From Methanobacteriota archaeon (lineage in GTDB: Archaea; Thermoplasmatota; Poseidoniia; Poseidoniales; Thalassarchaeaceae), in assembly GCA_002727275.1 (NCBI GenBank), contig PBWO01000016.1:22148-38342 (forward strand): a stretch of 16,195 nt of DNA, given 5' to 3'. Under the pieces are notes generated by a model. The model saw only the letters and a list, made by a program, of their open reading frames with translations. It made no database searches and was not told the DNA's origin. Positions 7,610 to 13,880 of this stretch are shown here, piece by piece (position 1 is the stretch's first letter; each line of letters begins with the position of its first letter). A program made the position numbers and the translations under genes.

Positions 7610-8647
7610 ATGCCCATAGGGCCAGGTGAGCAAGACGTTCGGAAACTACAACTTACCGGCGGTTCGACATACACGATGAGCCTGCCCAAACCATGGATTC
7701 TGTCTAACAGCCTCTCCGCTAGAGATGCGATCCGCGTGGAATGGAGGCCAACCGGGGAACTCTCGCTAACTCCATTGGACGTTCCTGAGGAGGCGAAGAC
7801 CCTTGTAGAGTTGGATCTGAATGGGATTCCCGAAGGTGCGCTGTACGATCATCTGATGGGGGCTTACTTATCGGGAGCACAGGAGATAGCGGCTCACAGC
7901 GAGAACCTATTCAGTAGAGAGACTCGTAGCGAGATACGCAGGTTCCTGCGCTCTACTCGTGGTTTTGAGATTGGTCAGCAATCAGATAGAAGCGTGAATC
8001 TAATCAGCCTCCTGAATGCGGGCGAACTGCCTCTACATGCAAGTCTGAACAGAATGTACCTATTATTGTCCTCTCTAGTTCGGGACACGTTTGAAGTCCT
8101 AATCGGGGCCAATGAAGAGTTGATTTCCGACTTCGAGGAGCGCGAGAGAGAGGTTGATGGCCTGCATTACCTGATTGAGAGACAAGTTGGAACAATGCTG
8201 GATTCGCAGCAAGTTGCCAGATCTCTTGGATTAGGCAGAAAAGAAGGCGTCGAGCACGCCAATCTGGCAAGATCACTTGAGAGGATGATGGACCACGCTC
8301 ACGAGATGGCCCGCCTGACTCTGGAGACCAATCCTCGGCCGCGCTTGAAGTCGGACGAACACCCTCTCTCTCTACTGCCGGTCTGGATGGATGCGTTGAA
8401 GTCGCTGATGATTAACCTCAGGACGCATGATTCCTACCAGATAGAGAAAGCTCGAGACTCATTGAAGGCTGCCCAATTGGCCCTTAAAGAGCACGAGGAA
8501 GGCCTTTGGTCCGGTCGTAGGAAAGCATCCCGTCTTCTGTTTGAGGATAGGATATCTGAGTCTATTCGCAGGATTTGCGCATATTCAAGGGACTTCGGAG
8601 AAATCCTCCTCAATATGATCGCATACGACTCTATGCAGCGCCAATGA
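7610..8647 (+). CDS. AbrB/SpoVT-type and PhoU-domain phosphate uptake regulator
   Basis: This 345-residue soluble protein has an N-terminal swapped-hairpin AbrB-like segment (residues about 9-56: RKLQLTGGSTYTMSLPKPWI, then IRVEWRPTGELSLTP), expected to bind DNA. Two PhoU-type helical repeats follow (about 75-210 and 225-340), rich in charged helices such as ISDFEEREREVDGLHYLIERQVG and HANLARSLERMMDHAHEMARL. This architecture is common in archaea, where it is annotated as a PhoU-family phosphate regulator. The divergent position against the PiT-PhoU transporter suggests that it senses phosphate status and controls that transporter, directly or through shared promoter DNA. The first in-frame ATG lies 26 bases after the TATA centre with no Shine-Dalgarno, fitting leaderless translation. 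It ends 3 bases from the convergent thioredoxin-CcdA gene. Confidence 0.9.
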   Translation: MPIGPGEQDVRKLQLTGGSTYTMSLPKPWILSNSLSARDAIRVEWRPTGELSLTPLDVPEEAKTLVELDLNGIPEGALYDHLMGAYLSGAQEIAAHSENLFSRETRSEIRRFLRSTRGFEIGQQSDRSVNLISLLNAGELPLHASLNRMYLLLSSLVRDTFEVLIGANEELISDFEEREREVDGLHYLIERQVGTMLDSQQVARSLGLGRKEGVEHANLARSLERMMDHAHEMARLTLETNPRPRLKSDEHPLSLLPVWMDALKSLMINLRTHDSYQIEKARDSLKAAQLALKEHEEGLWSGRRKASRLLFEDRISESIRRICAYSRDFGEILLNMIAYDSMQRQ

Positions 8648-8650
8648 GTA

Positions 8651-10096
8651 CTAGAGCAATCCAACAACTCTCTCGGGTTGAGTCAGGTAAACCAGTAGGC
8701 CCAATCCTGCGAACATCATCATCCAAGCTCCGGTCGCCTTGACTATCCCGGTTGACCGACGCAGGAAGTCAAGCATCGATTGCCTACCCATGCCCACCAG
8801 AGCGGTAACTGCTACCATGAGTAGTGTTACCGAGAGAATGAGCCCTGCCATGCCGAATACGAATGCACCATCTCCTACGACTGCTAGCCAAGCCACGAAT
8901 GGGAAAACTGCTGCCGCCGTACAGTCTACTGAAGCAGCACTGTAGCCGATGCCCCAAAGGAACATGTTTCGTCTAGGGGTAAATTGTTCGTCAGTCTCAG
9001 TAGTCTGATAGCGATCCAGCACCCTTTGAACCCAGTTCAGTAGGTGAGAAGTCCATCCTAGCAGCATTAGGCCACCTAGAATCAGAAGTATCCATGCAAT
9101 CAATAACGCGATATCGTGCAGAACTCCAGAGAGGTTGATGATTCCATCAAGTCCGAAGATGATGGCACCGACCACTCCGAAAAACGTCAATTGACCAAGA
9201 GCAGCGTATCCACCAACCTCGATTGGTTTAGGCATACTGCCGATGAGTTTACCCGCCTCTCGCAGTTCATCCTCTCTCATTCCGAGGTTGAGGTAGTAGG
9301 TGATGAATGAAGGGAGTACGGGGAAGGCACAGGGGGAGAAGTAGACCAGAATCCCTAGGAAGAGGCCGATTACGAAGACGCCCGTGAGTGAACGGTCTGC
9401 CTTCTCTATGCCGAAGCGTAGATTTTCTGCCTCTCCAGCATTAGCACTCACAATCGCCGAATCAAATGAAGTCCAACCATCCAAAGGTGTACCCGTACTC
9501 TCTTTGGCAACGACATATCCTTCATGATCAACTACGATTACTATGGGTAAGTCAAAAGCCGAGTAGTATTCTGCTAAATCTCCTCTACTTCCATTTTCTA
9601 GGATTACAACATCCGTCCCACCATTTGCCACCGGCCAAGACATGTGCTTTTCCGAATCTGTATCGCCAAATGTCCTATTAATGCGGTCAAATGATTCGTA
9701 TCCGTACCATGTGGCAATTGAAATTACAATCACATCATGCGGTCCTTCGAGGGCCCTCCAGTCATCCAGATTATGTTGGATATGAGTCTGTACATAATGG
9801 CAATTAGCACAATCTACTGCCATGAAATCAATCACAACCACGTTGTCTTGCAAATCGGACAGCCTGACCATCCCATTCTCATCTGTGACGGCATCATCAA
9901 TTCCTGTCCTGTTCATCGTTGCAACCTCGAAGTCAGGAACCGGAATTACTTCGTCAGAAACCCCATAAGCGGATGCTGAGAGTCCGAATAACGTCAGAGA
10001 TGAATACCCGATTATGCAGAAGAGGACGACTCCGACACCGAATGCTCGCCAAGTGTCTTTCTGTCGCAGGACCTCGAAGTCAAGACCTGCGTTCAT
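8651..10096 (-). CDS. Thioredoxin (TlpA-like) and CcdA/DsbD transmembrane fusion protein
   Basis: This 481-residue membrane protein probably carries electrons across the membrane to keep extracytoplasmic thiols reduced. A helix at residues about 18-40 anchors it. Residues about 52-215 form a TlpA/peroxiredoxin-like thioredoxin domain with the redox pair C96-A-N-C99 and the expected cis-Pro region FDLPIVIVVD (P184). Residues about 236-475 form a CcdA-type domain of about six helices, with C256 in YFSPCAFPVLPSF and C392 in ASVDCTAAAVFP, the two cysteines that form the shuttling disulfide in CcdA/DsbD. In classical DsbD the C-terminal domain is the thioredoxin; here it comes before the membrane part. 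Downstream targets, such as cytochrome c maturation, are not visible nearby. The ATG at 10096 is preferred because an AT-rich element lies at leaderless spacing. Confidence 0.88.
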   Translation of the reverse strand: MNAGLDFEVLRQKDTWRAFGVGVVLFCIIGYSSLTLFGLSASAYGVSDEVIPVPDFEVATMNRTGIDDAVTDENGMVRLSDLQDNVVVIDFMAVDCANCHYVQTHIQHNLDDWRALEGPHDVIVISIATWYGYESFDRINRTFGDTDSEKHMSWPVANGGTDVVILENGSRGDLAEYYSAFDLPIVIVVDHEGYVVAKESTGTPLDGWTSFDSAIVSANAGEAENLRFGIEKADRSLTGVFVIGLFLGILVYFSPCAFPVLPSFITYYLNLGMREDELREAGKLIGSMPKPIEVGGYAALGQLTFFGVVGAIIFGLDGIINLSGVLHDIALLIAWILLILGGLMLLGWTSHLLNWVQRVLDRYQTTETDEQFTPRRNMFLWGIGYSAASVDCTAAAVFPFVAWLAVVGDGAFVFGMAGLILSVTLLMVAVTALVGMGRQSMLDFLRRSTGIVKATGAWMMMFAGLGLLVYLTQPERVVGLL

Positions 10097-10117
10097 GAAA
10101 CGCGGAATTAGCGCCGA

Positions 10118-10125
10118 CTTTTGAT
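10118..10125 (-). promoter_or_regulatory. Putative TATA-like element of the thioredoxin-CcdA gene
   Basis: On the minus strand the sequence atcaaaag occupies positions -29 to -22 relative to the ATG at 10096, and no Shine-Dalgarno precedes that ATG. This fits a leaderless archaeal promoter. The match is weak and rests mainly on spacing. Confidence 0.35.
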
Positions 10126-10163
10126 TCCGGCGGGAGTTCTGCTCTCAATGTGATTCATCACGC

Positions 10164-10169
10164 TTATTG
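10164..10169 (+). promoter_or_regulatory. Putative TATA-like element of tRNA-Val
   Basis: TTATTG is centred about 29 bases before the first base of tRNA-Val, in an otherwise unassigned stretch. It is the most AT-rich hexamer at suitable spacing, but the consensus match is modest. Confidence 0.3.
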
Positions 10170-10194
10170 CCAGATTCAGATTCAGGAGATTAGA

Positions 10195-10270
10195 GGGCTC
10201 GTGGTCTAGGGGTTATGACGTCGCCTTCACACGGCGAAGATCGCAGGTTCAATTCCTGCCGAGTCCACCA
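10195..10270 (+). tRNA. tRNA-Val (anticodon CAC), CCA encoded
   Basis: A full cloverleaf can be drawn. The acceptor GGGCTCG pairs with CGAGTCC (one G-U pair), the D arm is GTC/GAC, the anticodon stem TCGCC/GGCGA encloses loop TTCACAC with anticodon CAC at 10228-10230, and the T stem GCAGG/CCTGC encloses TTCAATT. The discriminator base is A and CCA is encoded at 10268-10270. It reads the valine codon GUG. There is no intron. Only one base separates the CCA from the stop codon of the convergent deoC gene. Confidence 0.97.
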
Positions 10271-10271
10271 T

Positions 10272-10961
10272 CTAGACTAATTCGTCCAGTAGAGAAGAAG
10301 CCCCTATCCTCAATCTACCTGGGCCTTGTATAGAAGGATCCTCAGAATGCACTATTCCAACCAGTCTCTCTACGTCTTCCAGAGTACCTATCCCTCCTGA
10401 CAACTTTACGCCTGTCCGACTACCCATGGTGACCCCATGCCTCATTACCTCGAAAGCGAGGATTCGGGCAGCCTCGTCACTGCACCCACCACGCTTGCCA
10501 GTACAGGTCTTCACGAAGTCCGCACCTGCTGCCAGCACCAGTCGTGTGCAGGCGCGCATAGTCCGTTCGTCCAGTAGAGGAGTCTCGATTATCACCTTCA
10601 GAACTTTCTCAGCAGAGGCCTCCCTCATCGCAATCAGCATAGCTTGTTCTGCGCGACCGGGGACATCTCCGCTTGGTTCGAGTACGCAGTCTATCTCGTC
10701 AGCCCCTGCATCCACTGCCTGCCTGATTGCACCAGCGACCTGCTCAGGGTCATTACTACCAACCGGGAATCCTGCTGCCACAGCACTGATATCAACGCCC
10801 TCTAGCCTTTCAGAGATATAGGAAACATGCTGAGAGAAAACACATACTGAGGCAGGACGGTGCAGGTTGGCCAACCTGCAGAGATCATCTAGGTCAGATT
10901 CAGATGCATCGTGATCCAGTAGAGTCAAATCGAGGATGTCGAGAGTTCTGCGTGCATCCAT
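10272..10961 (-). CDS. deoC: Deoxyribose-phosphate aldolase
   Basis: DeoC cleaves 2-deoxyribose-5-phosphate to glyceraldehyde-3-phosphate and acetaldehyde, feeding deoxynucleoside carbon into glycolysis. The 229-residue TIM barrel has the Schiff-base Lys K151 in DFVKTCTG, the second active-site Lys K186 in GVKLSGG, D91 in EIDCVLE, LKVIIET and the phosphate-binding end GASSLL. It resembles the E. coli-type enzyme more than the short archaeal form, but stops soon after GASSLL and lacks the C-terminal Tyr tail used in catalysis by the E. coli protein. The start at 10961 is chosen because it gives the family N terminus and has a GGTGAGG Shine-Dalgarno. A longer frame from 11021 would only overlap serC. 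It follows serC after 7 bases, so the two are co-transcribed. Confidence 0.92.
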   Translation of the reverse strand: MDARRTLDILDLTLLDHDASESDLDDLCRLANLHRPASVCVFSQHVSYISERLEGVDISAVAAGFPVGSNDPEQVAGAIRQAVDAGADEIDCVLEPSGDVPGRAEQAMLIAMREASAEKVLKVIIETPLLDERTMRACTRLVLAAGADFVKTCTGKRGGCSDEAARILAFEVMRHGVTMGSRTGVKLSGGIGTLEDVERLVGIVHSEDPSIQGPGRLRIGASSLLDELV

Positions 10962-10966
10962 GATGC

Positions 10967-10973
10967 CCTCACC
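10967..10973 (-). promoter_or_regulatory. Shine-Dalgarno that decides the deoC start
   Basis: GGTGAGG lies 5 bases before the deoC ATG at 10961 on the minus strand and contains the serC stop codon TGA. This arrangement points to translational coupling between serC and deoC and argues against the upstream ATG at 11021. Confidence 0.55.
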
Positions 10974-12060
10974 CGTGACGGGATTCGAAGTCCCGCATGA
11001 AGCCCACCAGTGCCTCAACACTCTCTATCGGACAGCCGTTGTACATACTGGCACGAATCCCACCAACGCTTCGGTGCCCCTTTAGGCCACCTAGGCCGGA
11101 TTCCATTGCCTCATTGAGAAAAGCCCCCTCAAGATCGGTATTGGCCAGACGCCATGTGACATTCATCACCGAGCGAGAGCCTCCGTGGGCATGCGGCCTC
11201 CAGAAGTCACTTCTATCCAACTCACCATACAACAGCGAAGCCTTGGTGCGATTTCTCTCTATTGCTCCATCTAGGCCACCATTTCGCTCCACCCAAGCAA
11301 GCACACGATCTAGGACGAAGATTCCGAAGGTGTTTGGCGTGTTGAACATCGATCCCTTGTCTGCATGGGTTCGATAGTCTAGCATGGTCGGTATCTCGTC
11401 GTGGCATCGTGACAGAGCCCAAGGTGACAGTATTGCCAGAGTTACCCCACTTGGCCCCAGATTCTTCTGGGCTCCAGCGTAAATCAAATCATGCTCGGAT
11501 ACATCGATGGGAACGCCACAGATGTCAGAACTTGCATCCACCACTCTCGGTTTACCTGCGCTGTCTGGCAGATGGTGGAACTGTGTTCCGAAGAGTGTGT
11601 TGTTCGAGGTGTAATGGACATAAGTGGCATCGTCCCTGATTGAGTAGTCTCCGTCTGAAGGCACGGATCTGAAATTCTCTTCAGAACCATTCCAAGCTGC
11701 CACGCAGTCGCCTACTCTACTAGCTTCCTTCAGTGCCTTCTTTGACCAAGTACCTGAGACTAGGAAGTCGGCCTTTCCTCCGCTGCCGATGAGGTTTAGA
11801 GCAGTCATGTAGAATTGGGTCGAGGCCCCTCCTTGCAGGAGCAGGACTTCGTAGTCATCTGGTACTGAAAGCAGACTCCTTACTCTTCCCACAGATGAGT
11901 CAATGACCGCTTGGAAGGTATCCGAGCGGTGTGAGACCTCCATCAGACCAAATCCACTGCCTGACAGGTTGGGAAGAGCCGATGAGACCTCTTCGACCAC
12001 CTCGTGCGGTAGTACGGCGGGCCCGGCCCCGAAGTTGTGGATGCGACCCTCTGGCTGCAC
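10969..12060 (-). CDS. serC: Phosphoserine aminotransferase
   Basis: SerC is a cytoplasmic PLP enzyme that transfers the amino group of glutamate to 3-phosphohydroxypyruvate, giving phosphoserine in serine synthesis. The 363 residues have the family length and landmarks: HNFGAGPAVLP at the N terminus, MEVSHRS (40-46), LLQGGASTQF (74-83), YVHYTSNNTLFGTQF (147-161), VDASSDI (174-180), the PLP-binding K199 in YAGAQKNLGPSGVT, TPNTF (241-245) and GGIRASMYN near the end. The start is GTG at 12060, since the family N terminus begins a few residues later and no in-frame ATG lies upstream. It is divergent from pdxT, which supplies its cofactor, and lies just before deoC. Confidence 0.96.
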   Translation of the reverse strand: MQPEGRIHNFGAGPAVLPHEVVEEVSSALPNLSGSGFGLMEVSHRSDTFQAVIDSSVGRVRSLLSVPDDYEVLLLQGGASTQFYMTALNLIGSGGKADFLVSGTWSKKALKEASRVGDCVAAWNGSEENFRSVPSDGDYSIRDDATYVHYTSNNTLFGTQFHHLPDSAGKPRVVDASSDICGVPIDVSEHDLIYAGAQKNLGPSGVTLAILSPWALSRCHDEIPTMLDYRTHADKGSMFNTPNTFGIFVLDRVLAWVERNGGLDGAIERNRTKASLLYGELDRSDFWRPHAHGGSRSVMNVTWRLANTDLEGAFLNEAMESGLGGLKGHRSVGGIRASMYNGCPIESVEALVGFMRDFESRHG

Positions 12061-12108
12061 AATCCGTCGCCTAGCCCCCGGTCTTTCAGTTCATCGGAGG
12101 CACGACAG

Positions 12109-12117
12109 AGTAATTTT
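12109..12117. promoter_or_regulatory. AT-rich promoter element between serC and pdxT
   Basis: The sequence agtaatttt is the only AT-rich stretch in the 78-base divergent gap. Its centre is 26 bases before the pdxT ATG at 12139, fitting a leaderless plus-strand promoter. Read on the minus strand it is about 53 bases before the serC GTG, which would leave a leader of about 25 bases. The arrangement parallels the phosphate gene pair at 7533-7609. Confidence 0.45.
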
Positions 12118-12138
12118 GGAGTGGCCGGACGCGCTCTC

Positions 12139-12741
12139 ATGCTACGCATAGGTTTGGTCATGTTACAGGGCGCCAGACATGTCCATATGTCGGCCCTTCA
12201 AAGGGCAGCCGACGAGTGTAGCATAGAAATCAGTCTGCATGAGTTGAGGATGGCATCAGACCTTGTAGAGGCAGACCCACACGCACTAGTCCTTCCCGGA
12301 GGCGAATCCACGACCATGAGGCTGACTGGAAACCATGAGACGTCCGGACTTCTTCCCGCCGTCTTTGGTTGGATTCGCAGTGATTCCTCTCGCCCCGTCC
12401 TTGGGACCTGTGCCGGCGCGATTCTGCTATCGGACCCACAAGACGGAGGAGCACCTCTTATTCCTGCTAGCATTGATCGCAATGCCTACGGCAGTCAGTC
12501 CGATTCCTTTCAGGACGAAGTCTATTCTGAGATGTTGGGCAGGAAATTCCCTGGCGTATTCATCCGTGCTCCCCGATTTGATTCGATTGACGACTCCGCA
12601 CTGATAGCTGCGACCCATGAGGAAGAGGTAGTTGGAATCAGACACGGTAATAGGCTCGCTCTCACTTTCCACCCTGAACTTTCTACAGACACAGGATTCC
12701 ATCGTTGGCTCATCGAAGTGGCCGCGGAGGTATCAGGATGA
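12139..12741 (+). CDS. pdxT: Pyridoxal 5'-phosphate synthase, glutaminase subunit PdxT
   Basis: PdxT hydrolyses glutamine and passes the ammonia to PdxS, which builds PLP from ribose-5-phosphate and glyceraldehyde-3-phosphate. The 200 residues show the class I glutamine amidotransferase triad: C91 in LGTCAGAILL, and H178 and E180 in TFHPEL. The PdxT motifs LPGGEST (52-58), DRNAYGSQ (113-120) and VFIRAPRF (140-147) are also present. The ATG at 12139 gives the usual N terminus (MLRIGLVMLQGARHVH), and an AT-rich element lies 26 bases upstream; a longer frame from 12037 would run into the divergent serC gene and is rejected. PdxS is not in the window. It is the first gene of an operon whose next member overlaps it by 4 bases. 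Confidence 0.95.
   Translation: MLRIGLVMLQGARHVHMSALQRAADECSIEISLHELRMASDLVEADPHALVLPGGESTTMRLTGNHETSGLLPAVFGWIRSDSSRPVLGTCAGAILLSDPQDGGAPLIPASIDRNAYGSQSDSFQDEVYSEMLGRKFPGVFIRAPRFDSIDDSALIAATHEEEVVGIRHGNRLALTFHPELSTDTGFHRWLIEVAAEVSG
12726..12731 (+). promoter_or_regulatory. Shine-Dalgarno of the radical SAM gene
   Basis: GGAGGT lies 6 bases before the ATG at 12738, inside the last codons of pdxT. It selects this start over the in-frame ATG at 12705 and is the clearest Shine-Dalgarno in this operon, consistent with internal genes of a polycistron using ribosome binding sites. Confidence 0.65.
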
Positions 12742-13880
12742 GTGTCTCGCTACCTCTCTCACAGACAGACTCCCTTCCAGAAGCCGCGGAGGAAGGCGAT
12801 TCAGAAGGGTGCATCCAGTGCCAGATGGGAAGCAAATTGGTCCTGTTCATCACCGGGAACTGCCACTGGCGCTGCGATTACTGCCCGCTTTCTGAGACTC
12901 GTCGTGACATCGATCACATGTTCGCAAACGAGCGACGCTGTGAGAACTTCGATGAGGTCATCGAGGAAGCTAGAGCCATGCGAGCCACAGGTGCCGGAAT
13001 AACTGGTGGCGACCCACTGATGGCCCGTGAGAGGACGCTTGAGGGGATTCGGGCACTCAAGGCTGAGTTTGGCCCATCCTTCCACCTTCACATGTACACA
13101 AGTATCCCATTCAGGGTAGAATGGGCTGCTGAATTTGCTGAGGCAGGACTAGATGAGATTAGATTCCACTTTCTGGATTTGAATTTGGAAGAATATAGGG
13201 ATGTGATTGCAGCCTGTAGCGATGCTGGAATAGAGACCGGCGTGGAGCTACCCTGCGAGCCAGATAAAGAGGCAGAGTTGGTGCAACTGCTCGAGAATCT
13301 ACGTGAGTTCAGAATTAACTTCCTCAACCTGAATGAGTTGGAGATTACCGTAGGTAACCACGACAACATGGAGCTTAGGGGATTTAATTTGTCAACTGAG
13401 ATTACCGCTGGCGCAGAAGGATCTTCTCAGTTAGCCCAGATGCTAAGGGATAGAGTAAACAATGCCGCCAATGGCCTACCTGACCCCACTGACTCAGTAA
13501 TCCGCGAGCCATATGGATTCCACGTAAAGTTCTGCACTGCAGTGTACAAGGATGCAGGGCAGTTGAGGAGAAGATTTGAGCGCAGAGGCGAAGCTACTAT
13601 TTCTCCTCATGAAACTCTTACTGAAGACTCGACGCTAATGTTCGGTGCAGTCTATGCTTCTGCAGAGGATAAGTCAGAATGGATAGACGAAATTACCGAA
13701 ATCACAGGCCTACCACAGAGATTTATGCTATGGGATTCCGAAGAGGGACGAATCGAACTACCGCTAGTAATTGCCGAATCGATAGCCGATGAGGTAGATG
13801 CACCCGTAGCGATGGTGGAAGTAACTCCTACCTTCGACAGGATGGAAGTTACCGTGGTCTGGCTGAACGATACCAATTGA
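12738..13880 (+). CDS. Radical SAM protein, COG2108-like archaeal family
   Basis: This 380-residue cytoplasmic protein should bind a 4Fe-4S cluster and cleave S-adenosylmethionine to make a radical; its substrate is unknown. The radical SAM motif is C42-x3-C46-x2-C49 in GNCHWRCDYCPLS. The SAM-binding GGDP replaces the usual GGEP (90-93), in AGITGGDPLMA. A second CxxC (C25, C28) precedes a beta strand, GSKLVLFITG, a layout I associate with the archaeal COG2108 proteins related to pyruvate-formate-lyase activases. A distal motif FHVKFCTAVYKDAGQLRRRF (261-280) has one more Cys, C266. The ATG at 12738 overlaps the pdxT stop (ATGA) and has a GGAGGT upstream. It overlaps the nuclease gene by 4 bases as well, so all three are probably one transcript. 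Confidence 0.88.
   Translation: MSVSLPLSQTDSLPEAAEEGDSEGCIQCQMGSKLVLFITGNCHWRCDYCPLSETRRDIDHMFANERRCENFDEVIEEARAMRATGAGITGGDPLMARERTLEGIRALKAEFGPSFHLHMYTSIPFRVEWAAEFAEAGLDEIRFHFLDLNLEEYRDVIAACSDAGIETGVELPCEPDKEAELVQLLENLREFRINFLNLNELEITVGNHDNMELRGFNLSTEITAGAEGSSQLAQMLRDRVNNAANGLPDPTDSVIREPYGFHVKFCTAVYKDAGQLRRRFERRGEATISPHETLTEDSTLMFGAVYASAEDKSEWIDEITEITGLPQRFMLWDSEEGRIELPLVIAESIADEVDAPVAMVEVTPTFDRMEVTVVWLNDTN

Noticed and set aside
10097..10194. Possible small RNA or attachment site before tRNA-Val
   Set aside because: Only promoter-like elements were seen; no repeat of the tRNA 3' end and no integrase gene in the window.
10426..10821. 131-codon open frame opposite deoC
   Set aside because: Shadow of deoC; low-complexity Ser/Ala-rich translation with no motif.
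10962..11021. Upstream ATG giving deoC 20 extra residues
   Set aside because: It lies inside serC; the ATG at 10961 has a Shine-Dalgarno and gives the family N terminus.
12037..12138. Upstream ATG giving pdxT 34 extra residues
   Set aside because: It overlaps the divergent serC coding start and the promoter region; PdxT proteins start at MLRIGLVMLQG-like sequence.
12705..12737. Upstream ATG for the radical SAM gene
   Set aside because: The ATG at 12738 has GGAGGT at good spacing and the ATGA overlap typical of this window.
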